From: Turnera subulata
Lineage: Eukaryota; Streptophyta; Magnoliopsida; Malpighiales; Passifloraceae
NCBI GenBank assembly: GCA_028386065.3
Contig: JAKUCV010007237.1
Location: 41,570-105,569 of the forward strand
Length of the DNA: 64,000 bases
Direction: 5' to 3'
The notes beneath the pieces were generated by a model. The model was not told where the DNA came from. It made no database searches and saw only the letters and a list, made by a program, of their open reading frames with translations. Of the stretch, positions 39,436 to 48,239 are shown in pieces. Within the stretch, counting starts at the first letter, position 1. Each line of letters begins with the position of its first letter. The translations under genes and the position numbers were made by a program.

Positions 39436-40011
39436 TGTTAGGTATGTGGGCTGAATTTTTCTTTGGTCAAAGAAAACACACCCAAAGCTGCAAAAGAAGA
39501 GCAAAAAAACAACACCCAAATATGGAAGTTAAGCACCCAAATGTGGAATTTAAGTACCTATTTGTTGACATGGTTGATGATCCATTCCCTATATATAGGG
39601 AATCAATTCATCTGCCAAAACACAACTCACAGAAGAAAAGGTGAGTGTGAGGTAGAAGGAATACACAGAGAAGAGGAGAAAGTGAGAGTGAAAGGGAGAG
39701 GGAGAGAGAAAGAAAATTTAGTCCTTCTATTTTTTTAAAAAAGAAATTTAGTCCTTCTAAATTTCAGAAGTGACAAAACAGTCCCTCTTATTTAGTGAGT
39801 GACAAAATAGTGAGAAAATACTTTTAGGGTATTTTTTGGAAAACACTTTTGTGGGATACTATTTTGGATTGAGATCTCTCTTTGTAAGACTAATATTTTT
39901 TATATTAGTGGAAGTTTTGAAGATCGTGGACGTAGGTAAGATTAAGGCCGAACCACGTTAAATTCTTTGTGTCTCTTTTATTTTCGCGAATCTTTTGTAG
40001 TTTTCCCAACA
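39436..40011 (+). repeat. Left LTR of the TR-GAG Copia
   Basis: It begins TGTTAGGTATGTGGG and ends TTTTCCCAACA. It matches the right LTR at 41479-41870 plus 62609-62792 with few differences. A TATA-like CCCTATATATAGGG lies at 39587-39600. The 3' part contains a GA-rich stretch. Confidence 0.95.
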
Positions 40012-40013
40012 AC

Positions 40014-40028
40014 TGGTAGCGGAGCAGG
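40014..40028 (+). other. Primer-binding site of the TR-GAG Copia
   Basis: TGGTAGCGGAGCAGG begins two bases after the left LTR. It resembles the usual plant initiator-Met primer site (TGGTATCAGAGC) with some changes. The same core (TGGTAGCGGAGC) occurs after the left LTR of element B. Confidence 0.7.
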
Positions 40029-40045
40029 TTCGATAAAGGTTCGCA

Positions 40046-41443
40046 ATGGCAGTTTCAGGCACAAAGTTTGAGGTGGAGCAGTTTGATGGCAAGAAGGATT
40101 TTAGTCTCTGGCAAAGCAATATTAAAGATCTTTTGGTGCAGCAGGGGCTGATGAAGACGCTCTTTGGCAAGGAGAAGAAGCCAAAGGACATGAAAGATGA
40201 AGATTGGGAGGAGCTCGAGCAGCGAGCTGTCAGTACCATCAGATTGACTCTTGCGCCAGATGTGAAGTACAGTGTCATGGACGAGACAAGCCCGGTGGAG
40301 CTGATGAAGAAATTAGAAGATATCTACATGTCGAAGTCACCTACAAACCGGTTGTTCATGAAGAAGGAGTTGTACCAGTTAAAGATGCAGCGTACACATG
40401 TAGTAGATCACATCAATCGATTTAGTAAATTGATTAAAGAGTTGGCTAGCATTGATGCGACCTATGAAGAAGAGGATAAGGCCCTGATGCTGTTGATGTC
40501 TCTTCCACATTCATATGATAATTTGAGGAATTCATTGTGTGTTGGGAAGCAGATTCTTTCAGTTGCAGATGTGACAGCAGTGTTAATGGAGAATTTTAAG
40601 TCGAACCAGTCTGGTAGCGGTATAGATGAAAATATCGCTGTGGCAGAAGTTAACCGTGGCAGGGGCCCATCACGGTCTAACCAGTTCAAAAGAAATTCTA
40701 GATCTGGTTCAAAAGGAAGAACAGATTATAGTGATAAGGAGTGCTACTACTGTCATAAGAAGGGACATATCCAATTTTATTGTGAACAGATGAAGAAGGA
40801 TATGGAAGAACTGAAGAAAAATCGCAAAAAGCCTGGCGAAACTGCGAATGTTGAAGATGACTCTGATGGTGATTTTTTCTTGGTACAAGAAAATAAAGGT
40901 GATCAGACTGATGATTCATGGATTTTAGACTCTGCCTGTTCCTTTCATATTTGTGCAAATAAGGAGTGGTTTAGTAGTTACAAGCCTTGCAGTAATGGAG
41001 AGTCAGTAGTTTTGGTAGATAATCATGAATTCAAAATTCATGGTGTTGGTAGTGTGAAAATGAAGATGCATGACGGCTTTGTGAAGACACTTGGAGATGT
41101 GAGGCACGTGCCAGAGCTTGGAAGGAATTTAATCTCCCTGGGTAGACTTGATTCGAGAGGATGTAGCTTTTCTTCTCGAGGTGGAGTTTTGAAAGTTACA
41201 AGAGGCGCCTTGGTAATTATGAAGGGGGAATTGATGCAGAAGAACCTTTACAGGTTGATTGGTAATGCAGTGAAGAGCAGTGCAAAGATTAAGGCTTGTA
41301 CAGTATTAGGCAGAAAGCAGAACATTATTGCATCCAACAAGAGAAAGGTTGGCTTTGCAATGATGACTAGTAGTAGTGAAGGTAGCCATACACCAGCATG
41401 CAGAACACTGAAGCAGATATGGGTCAAAAAGATAAAAGTATGA
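40046..41443 (+). CDS. Copia Gag with zinc knuckle and disabled protease (465 aa)
   Basis: This intact ORF encodes a Copia Gag. Residues about 8-190 form the gag core (landmarks FDGKKDFSLWQ, LFMKKELYQLKM, LMLLMSLPHSYDNL). A CCHC zinc knuckle lies at 233-246 (C233, C236, H241, C246), which binds RNA in the virus-like particle. A Copia protease motif follows at 295-301, but reads DSACSFH where the family has DSG, so the catalytic Asp is present and the following Gly is replaced. A pre-integrase stretch (LMQKNLYRLIGN) is present, then the frame runs into the tail that normally follows pol, so integrase, RT and RNase H are deleted. The ORF is fully open over 1.4 kb, consistent with a young or selected Gag-only element. 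Gag could package its own RNA and use enzymes from full Copia relatives. Confidence 0.93.
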   Translation: MAVSGTKFEVEQFDGKKDFSLWQSNIKDLLVQQGLMKTLFGKEKKPKDMKDEDWEELEQRAVSTIRLTLAPDVKYSVMDETSPVELMKKLEDIYMSKSPTNRLFMKKELYQLKMQRTHVVDHINRFSKLIKELASIDATYEEEDKALMLLMSLPHSYDNLRNSLCVGKQILSVADVTAVLMENFKSNQSGSGIDENIAVAEVNRGRGPSRSNQFKRNSRSGSKGRTDYSDKECYYCHKKGHIQFYCEQMKKDMEELKKNRKKPGETANVEDDSDGDFFLVQENKGDQTDDSWILDSACSFHICANKEWFSSYKPCSNGESVVLVDNHEFKIHGVGSVKMKMHDGFVKTLGDVRHVPELGRNLISLGRLDSRGCSFSSRGGVLKVTRGALVIMKGELMQKNLYRLIGNAVKSSAKIKACTVLGRKQNIIASNKRKVGFAMMTSSSEGSHTPACRTLKQIWVKKIKV

Positions 41444-41478
41444 AGAATACTAAGTAAAATTCAGCCCAAGGTGAAGAT

Positions 41479-41870
41479 TGTTAGGTATGTGGGCTGAATT
41501 TTTCTTTGGTCAAAGAAAACACACCCAAAGCTGCAAAAGAAGAGCAGAAAAACAACACCCAAAGCTGGAAGTTAAGCACCCAAATGTGGAATTTAAGTAC
41601 CTATTTGTTGACATGGTTGATGATCCATTCCCTATATATAGGGAATGAATTCATCTGCCAAAACACAACTCACAGAAGAAAAGGTGAGTGTGAGGTAGAA
41701 GGAATACGCAGAGAAGAGGAGAAAGTGAGAGGGAAAGAGAGAGGGAGAGAGAAGGAAAATTTAGTTCTTCTATTTTTAAGAAGAAGAAGTTTAGTCCTTC
41801 TAAATTTTAGAAGTGACAAAACAGTCCCTCTTATTTAGTGAGTGACAAAATAGTGAGCAAATACTTTTGG
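41479..41870 (+). repeat. Right LTR of the TR-GAG Copia, 5' part
   Basis: It begins TGTTAGGTATGTGGG directly after a purine-rich stretch (AAGGTGAAGAT) and runs to TTTGG, the target site of the second Copia. The rest of this LTR is at 62609-62792. Confidence 0.95.
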
Positions 41871-42332
41871 TGTTATAAATAAATTATGGTGAATGTCATT
41901 GTTACCATCCAGTAAAACTCATTTTTACCATACCCGAATTTACTCCTGGTAAATATTTTACCCATACACCAAACTTCTACTTGGAATTATCTCTTTGGCT
42001 AATTACCCTCCATAATTCCATTTGTCCTAATCCTATATCATCTTCCTTTACCTAACATCCCTTTGATTTTATCCTTTTAAATTAATCATACTTATTTGTT
42101 TTTATCCTCCCATTTCCAACTATAAATACCCATTCATTCCTTCACTTTCATACACTTACAACCCACCATAAACTTCACTCTCTTCTCATTCCATACACTT
42201 CTCTTCCAATCTCCCATCAAAGTTGTATTATTACTATTAATGGTGTATTACTTCCATCAAGGTTAGATTATTACCTTGATCAAGCTTGTATCATTCCATC
42301 AAGAAGTGAATTTCTCCCCCAATTTTATAACA
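41871..42332 (+). repeat. Left LTR of the second Copia
   Basis: This is 462 bp, TG...CA. It differs from the right copy mainly by an indel of about 55 bp near position 42215, plus scattered substitutions. A CTATAAATACC TATA box lies at 42120-42130. Confidence 0.95.
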
Positions 42333-43137
42333 CGTTATCAGCACGAGTCTCTACTCTATTAAGGTATTTATTTCTAAAACTTTTCTTGTCACTACTTTCA
42401 TCCTTTCTATATATGTTATATATTCTTTATTATTATGCTATTATTATTGCTGAAAGATTTATCGAGTAAGCATATACATATTATATATTATTTATTATTA
42501 TGCCATTATTATTGCCGAAAGATTTATCGAGTAGGTGTATATTATATCTATTATTATGCTTGTATTTAATTTATATTTATGTTTTTATTTAAATTACAAA
42601 TGGGTTCATAAAAGGCCCATTGCCTTTAATTTTCGGTTATTTATTGGGCTACGAAAAGGCCCATTATATTTAATTTCTCGTTTTCATTTACGTTTTGATT
42701 GGGCTCGTACAAGGCCCATTGCATTTAATTCTCTCTTTAATTTCATTTACGTTATTCTTGGGCTCATATAAGGCCCATCGTATTTAATTTTCGGTTATTT
42801 ATTTTTGACTGGGCTAATTTATAAAAGGCCCATGTTTATTTATTTTTTTAATTAAGTCTTTTATTTATTTAAATTTTAGAATTATGTTAATTGAAGGCCC
42901 TTAAAATTTCCGGAAGAAATTTGTTATGGGCATTGAATGCATTTTAAATACAAATTGTCTGGCAAACGCAATAAAAAGCGAATATACAGTAAATACTGGA
43001 TGTCTTATTGCCAAAAGATCCTGCAGATCTTTGAGGAAAATTAAAGAAAGATGTTGTATGACCACCAGAAGGTGGATATTGTATGACCATTCGATGATGG
43101 ATACTGTTATTATCTTGCTTACCCTGAAGGTGCAAGC
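42333..43137 (+). other. Leader of the second Copia with TGGGCY/GGCCCA inverted pairs
   Basis: The primer-binding region is followed by an AT-rich leader. It contains two copies of a segment centred on GAAAGATTTATCGAGTA (about 42451 and 42515). It also holds five units in which TGGGCT (TGGGTT in the first) is followed 7-11 bases later by GGCCCA, at 42601, 42645, 42700, 42759 and 42810. Hairpins with GAA loops begin at 43062. Confidence 0.8.
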
Positions 43138-43483
43138 CAGTATGTAACAGCCCGGGTAAAATTTGGATTTTTACCGGGACTGTTAAAGTCGTTTTACCGT
43201 GATTTACTGTTGAATTAATCTTGGGTAATTAATTCAAGGTAAATCGAGCGTCGTTTTTCGAAACCGAGGGTTTTCCCGCGCTCGTGATTTTCCCGCGGAT
43301 TTTTCGGAACTAAGTTGGTATTTTTCGAGTTTCGGAATTTCTCGGAAAATCACACCGGAAAATAACTAAGGAGGTATCGGTTATTTTCTGGTCCGGATCG
43401 GATTCGCCCGTAATATGGACGAATTGTATTATTGGTTAATCACATGAGTAATAGTATTAATTTACAGTTTATAAAAGGAAGGC

Positions 43484-43745
43484 TGCCGGTGAGGAAGCAG
43501 AGAAAGGAAGAAGAGAAGAGAAAAAAAAAAGAGAGGAAAAAAAGAGAGAAAAAGAAAAGGAGAGGAAAAAAATGAAAAAAAAAAGAAAAAAAGAGAAACA
43601 GAGAAAAACAGAAAAAAGAAAGAGAGGGAGGAAGATAAAAAAAAGAGAAAAAAGATAGAAAAGAAAAAAATGAAATCGGAAATACAGAAAAAAAAAAGAA
43701 GAAGAAAATAGAAAGAAAAAGAAGAAAAATAGAAAAAGAAAGAAA
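43484..43745 (+). repeat. Purine-rich (GAA/AAG) tract in solo LTR A
   Basis: About 260 bp of nearly pure purine (A and G), made of imperfect AGAAAAAG-type units. The corresponding place in the LTRs of element B is pyrimidine-rich on the same strand. Confidence 0.9.
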
Positions 43746-44258
43746 AATCGGGAAAATGGGAATGAACAGTGTCACCACCTTCCCTCTTCCGGTCACTGTT
43801 CACTCCGTAGTGCTCCAGGCCGCCCTTCGCTGCACCACCACCACCGTTGGCCTCGTCTCGCCGTCGCCATCAAGACCCCGTCGCCTCCTGCCGGTTTCGT
43901 ACGTCGACGCGCCGCCAACCGCCGCTGACCCGCGAGCAGACCCGCGGATCTGCTCCTTCTCCGCCCTGCTCAGCCCGTCGACGACGCCAGCGCTCCTTTC
44001 CGCCGCCCGTGGAGTCGCCATCGTCCGCCGCGTCTGCTGCTGTGTTCGCCTTTCCCTCCTCGCGCCTGCCGTCGCGCCGCCGTCGCCAAACCCGAGGTGA
44101 GCAACCCGATTCCTGCATGATCCGTCCGATTGTATTCGGGTCGCGAATATGGTTCTGGGTTGTTGGTTAGCGATGGGCTTGGGCTTGGATGTTGGGCCGG
44201 GTTTGGGCTTGCACAGTGCATGGCCTGGGCTTGGTCTTGTTCAGCCCAGCCCAGATTT

Positions 44259-44262
<4 letters not shown>

Positions 44263-44299
<37 letters not shown>
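44263..44299. repeat. (TA)n microsatellite
   Basis: An uninterrupted TA run of about 37 bp inside solo LTR A. Confidence 0.95.
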
Positions 44300-44303
<4 letters not shown>

Positions 44304-45064
44304 TGTATTTATAATTTCTGGATTCTAACTAAAATCTTGAAAAAAATATAATTATCTTGAGAAAATTATGATCTAATTAATTCTGGTATTTTGAAGAAAA
44401 TATAAATGTATATACTTTGGTAAATAATTAAGTTTTGTTTTGGAAACTATTATTAATTGGAAAAAAATATATATGTAACTTGAAAATAATTTCTGGAAAT
44501 TAATATGTATATTATTTTTGTCTGGGAAATTTGTGATTGTGGTTTATGTAAATAAATATGTATTTTGTAAATTTAAGTTAATTACATTTTGTGTTGGAAA
44601 ATTAAATTGTATATGTATATAGGAAAAGATAAATACTTTATAAATAATTTCTGAAAATTATAAATAGGTTATTATTTTTCTGAAAAAATTATGGTAATTA
44701 TTATTTTAGGAATTATGGATATTTTATGAGAATATATTTTGGAAGAGTTTTAATTAAAGTACGGTACCGAAATTATATTCGGAAATACGTACGGTAAATT
44801 ATTTTCGGTAAATGGAAATAATAAACGAATATGAACCGGGATGGGATATTTCATAATATTGGCATCATAGTATACCGATTATGTGCATTTATGTGTATGT
44901 ATGATTTTGATATATAGGTTTGGATATCGGGCAGTTTCCCGAGGAGCCGGCGTCGGACCGGACATTATTTTCCGGAGTTGAGTAATCGGCTAAGGTGAGG
45001 TTAAGTAAATATTTATTTACATCCCGTGATATCAAGTTGCTGTTTGCTTTCTGTGTCCAATGAT

Positions 45065-45285
45065 GCTGGTATGATACTTTGTGGCTGTGTGTGGTTTGTT
45101 GTGTGATGAGTTATGTTGATAATTGTTGCCATCGATGTTGTTGAGAATATTGCTACTGTTGAGTTGTTGACTATATGTGACATTGCTGGTGTGAAGCCTT
45201 ATGGCAGTGTATGGTTGTTGTGTGAGGTATTAAGTTGATAGTTGTTGCCGTTGATGTTGTTGAAGTTATTGTTGCTATTGATATA
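45065..45285 (+). repeat. 120-bp tandem duplication in solo LTR A
   Basis: Two diverged copies begin GCTGGT at 45065 and 45185 and share GTTGTGTGA, GTTGATA and TTGATGTTGTTGA landmarks. Confidence 0.8.
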
Positions 45286-45570
45286 ATTGATGATGTTGGG
45301 ATTGTGGATATAAGTAAGATTATTGTAGTTGTTGACTGTAGAATTGTGTGAGTTGAGTACCGGGGGTACTATTATGTGATGACAGTATGGTATTGATTAT
45401 TATCCAGACGAGCGGAGAGGCTGCGAGCCTGCTCGGGATAATGAGATAATGGTTGGATGATAGAGATGTAGTGTCTAGTCGAGGAAAAAGGGAATAATAA
45501 AATTGAATACACTTAGACATCCAGTGAGTCACAGTTAAATGTTGGAACAGCCAGATGGTAGTCTGATTTA

Positions 45571-45690
45571 TGGTGCTGGGGGAAAGTGTGCTTGGGGTCT
45601 GTTCCCTGTCTGTACCAGTTTTTATATTTTAGGCGCTGGGGGAGAGTGTGCTTGGGGTCTGCTCCCTGTCTGTGCCAGTTTACGTGGAGG
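45571..45690 (+). repeat. 60-bp tandem repeat with compensatory changes, solo LTR A
   Basis: Two copies start at 45571 and 45631, exactly 60 bp apart. Each folds into a stem. In copy 1 GGGAA pairs with TTCCC and GGT with ACC. In copy 2 the same positions are GGGAG with CTCCC and GGC with GCC. Confidence 0.85.
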
Positions 45691-46262
45691 TACCAGGGCG
45701 GGGTCCATGGGCTAGCTAGCTTAACTACCAGGCGACGGCCATCATTTAACTTGTGATAGGGGCCCTGATAATAAAATTGGAATAGCGTGTCTAGAATCAC
45801 CAGTGTGTATTTAAGGTTCGTGAGAACCTTGGCTAATTGTTGTGTTGTGACTTGGAATAGTTACGGTGTATGTATATGTATATTTGCTTATGGGTTTACC
45901 CGGTGGGCACTTCGGACTCACCACTGCGGGCTTTCATCCCGTAGGTTGAGTTATTTGTGGTTCAGGTATATTGCATTCCAGACAGGCTGCGGCGTTATCC
46001 CTTGGACAGGACTCGGATCCATTAGTTGCATCATGGGTTGCATACAGAGTCATTGTGAGTCGTTAAGTCTTCCGCTGTGCATATTATTATTGTTGTTGGG
46101 CCATTGGGCCGATTTTATTATTATTGATGTTTGTTATTTTGGGCCGTTGGGGCTGAGTTGTCTTTGTACACACTGTATGCTGAGTCATGTTGGGTTGGGT
46201 CGTCACAGTTCCGGCACGTGTTTACTGTGTATGGTAAATACGGGTCGGGGCGTCTCACAGTA

Positions 46263-46820
46263 TATATTGAATAATTTTAATTTATGTTTCAGTTTTATTA
46301 TTATGTGCTATTTTATTTTATTTTATTTACTTTACAGCATTTTATCATTGTTTCTAGAATAATGGCTCAGGCATTTGTCCTGAAGACAATGCAAGTTGAC
46401 ATCCAAGGGGGAGAATTATATGTGTGGATGTCAACTATTTCACATAACATGTGATAGTACAATCTCGAAATAAAAAAAAATTAATACGCTCCAGAAGAGC
46501 ATAAGTTTGAATATGTTCCTGAAGAACGCATGCTTTACTATGATCTAGAAGATCATATATTTACGCTCTGGAAGAGCTAATACTCTTGAAGACTACAGAA
46601 ACCCCCATTTACAGTAATAAAAGAGATTATTATGGATCTCGTTGAATTGACTCTACTCTATTCCCTGAAGCGAATAAGACAGTATAATTAATTGTGCTTA
46701 TGGCCCTGGATGAGGTTTTAATGACAAAGGGAAAATATGCATATTATTATTGCATAATGGATCCATAACTGGAGAACATTCAAAGAGGAATTGTCCTCAT
46801 ACATAAGGTTATACAGATAT
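46263..46820 (+). other. Second Copia interior: hairpin array and Copia 3'-end-like sequence
   Basis: No sense gene is open here. The stretch has a 10-bp perfect inverted repeat (46395-46404 and 46426-46435) around a purine tract AAGGGGGAGA, a run of hairpins at 46488-46592, and a degenerate copy near 46713 of the conserved Copia 3' motif GGTTTTTAACGAGGCA. A purine-rich stretch near 46780 resembles the polypurine tract before an LTR. Confidence 0.6.
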
Positions 46821-47504
46821 TTATCTGTTGGGTACAACATTGACTCTAAAGCTCTGAGCCTCGTTGTTGATGTTGACCCTAACACTGTCGTTCCAGGAGA
46901 ACCACATACCACCCATGTTATTTTCTCCAGGTATCTCAAACTGATTCGTTGCAGGAAAACGGAGTAGGGTTACACCATGATTTTCTCCTGCTTGCCACAA
47001 AGTCTCAGTAATCAGTACCATGTTGGGCTTGTACTGATTCTTCAGATCCCTTAAGGTACGCACAAAATCTTGGGACCTTCTTGCTACACCCCTGCAATTC
47101 CATAGTAGAAGTCGTACCCTAGGCCATGTAGGTGGTAACCCAGTCACCCTTGGGACGCTCCGAGCCATCATGGAAACCTGATAATAACTGCTTTGATTTA
47201 AAATTTGACATGAAGGCTCTAGCTGAAATTCCTGCAGCCTATTAGATATGAAAAACATAATAGAGTTAGCCAAGCCATAAAAGGAAGCCCTTAGATTGCT
47301 TTGGTCCTCTAGGAAGAATGTTTCTTCCATAGGAGTTACAAAGAACCTAGATGAATAAAGTTCATCAACAAACACTAAACGAGGAATTCTCGCCAGATCA
47401 TTCGGTAATTCCTCTTGCTGCTCATTCACCATGCTATAAGCTAACCTATTCCTTCTTCCTAGAGAGGTACCCTTAACAAAGAAAACAGTAGCTGGGGAAG
47501 GCAT
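46821..47504 (-). CDS. Antisense ORF: unknown domain fused to the N-terminal part of a LINE-like endonuclease domain (227 aa)
   Basis: This intact ORF is antisense to the Copia that holds it. Residues 1 to about 128 match no family I recognise (landmarks GRRNRLAYSMVNE, PRLVFVDELYSSRFFVTPME). From residue 131 it resembles the start of the endonuclease/exonuclease/phosphatase domain of plant LINEs: WNCRG at 135-139 (the metal-site Asn), TET at 166-168 (the catalytic Glu) and GGMWFSW at 198-204. It stops before the later catalytic Asp and His motifs, so nuclease activity is not expected. A TATA box (TATAAGAA) lies 52-59 bp upstream of the ATG. A homologous copy at 53627-54313 ends at the same residue, so this C-terminus is real and not a random truncation. 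Function unknown. Confidence 0.75.
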   Translation of the reverse strand: MPSPATVFFVKGTSLGRRNRLAYSMVNEQQEELPNDLARIPRLVFVDELYSSRFFVTPMEETFFLEDQSNLRASFYGLANSIMFFISNRLQEFQLEPSCQILNQSSYYQVSMMARSVPRVTGLPPTWPRVRLLLWNCRGVARRSQDFVRTLRDLKNQYKPNMVLITETLWQAGENHGVTLLRFPATNQFEIPGENNMGGMWFSWNDSVRVNINNEAQSFRVNVVPNR

Positions 47505-47555
47505 TTTTCTTGTCTTGTTGAGTTTTCTGCTTCTTCCTGTCTCAACCGCCTCCCC

Positions 47556-47563
47556 TTCTTATA
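47556..47563 (-). promoter_or_regulatory. TATA box of the antisense ORF in the second Copia
   Basis: The minus strand reads TATAAGAA, about 52 bp before the start codon. The unrelated antisense ORF at 55174-55551 has the same octamer upstream. Confidence 0.5.
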
Positions 47564-48239
47564 GTGTGAGATTAGTCAGCTAGGTGTCAGTTTTTCAAAT
47601 ATGGACTCTTTTTCTGTCTCCGAAAAGATCCAGAAGATTATTCGGTAATTAAAAATTTTGCATTATTTGTCAGTAAACTCCAAAGCTTTTCAATCTTCGA
47701 GGTTTTGTTTTTGGAAAAGTTTGCCACTACTTTAATTATTGCTCAATAATTCTGATCTTTTCCGACATGAGTGGCAGAAATAAGCCTAATATTGACACAT
47801 GTATTGCAGCCTGAAGCTAGCAATTGAGTAATTGAAACTTACCATATCCAGCCAGAAGCTGTAATGCACTAGCCTGAAGCTAGCAATTTTAAGTGTTTAA
47901 ATACACAGTTTGCACAGCCCGCAGCTGAGACCAACTAGAAGTTGGCAGATAGATATGTGATTTATAGCTTCTATGCACCAGCCAGAAGCTGGTAAATAAT
48001 TTTCCTAAGTTATTATATCCAGCCTGAAGCTGGCACATAAATAGCAGCCTAAAGCTGGCACCAACTTGAAGTTGGTACATGGACTCATTGTTTGGCATGA
48101 CCGGATGGGCCATCCTAGGTCAATAATGATGCACGAAATTTATTTGGTCATTCACTGAAAAATCAGAAGTTTTACAATCAATGAATTTCCACGTGTTTGT
48201 TTGCTGCGAAAATATTTATATGGCCTTCCTAAGATGAGA
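47564..48239 (+). repeat. Array of short hairpins with a YNGAA loop in the second Copia
   Basis: At least eight short inverted repeats lie between 47849 and 48076. Each is a 4-6 bp stem closed by a five-base loop, usually CAGAA, CTGAA, TAGAA or TTGAA. The stems change in a paired way, for example CCAAC/GTTGG, CCAGC/GCTGG and CTAGC/GCTAG. No gene is open in this stretch. Confidence 0.8.

Larger units (their letters stand above)
43143..46257 (+). mobile_element. Solo LTR A (3.1 kb)
   Basis: This is a single LTR beginning TGTAACAGCCCGGG and ending CGGGTCGGGGCGTCTCA, flanked by CAGTA at 43138-43142 and 46258-46262. It is related to the LTRs of element B: both share the start, the block CTGCGGGCTTTCATCCCGTAG and the end region with TTCCGGCACGTG. 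No internal sequence remains, so it is the product of LTR-LTR recombination. It contains a purine-rich tract (about 43484-43745), a GC-rich segment ending at a donor-like GAG|GTGAGC (44097), a (TA)n run (44263-44299), and two tandem repeats with structure. The proline- and phenylalanine-rich ORFs over it are composition artefacts. Confidence 0.93.

Noticed and set aside
43440..44221. Overlapping ORFs rich in Phe/Ser or Arg/Pro over solo LTR A
   Set aside because: They arise from the purine-rich tract and the GC-rich segment, are open in several frames at once, and lie inside a solo LTR.
45787..46362. 191-codon plus-strand ORF in solo LTR A (similar ORFs at 52969 and 61397)
   Set aside because: It is a translation of the conserved LTR tail. 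The frame is not kept between A and B, and the product is Cys/Leu-rich without a domain.
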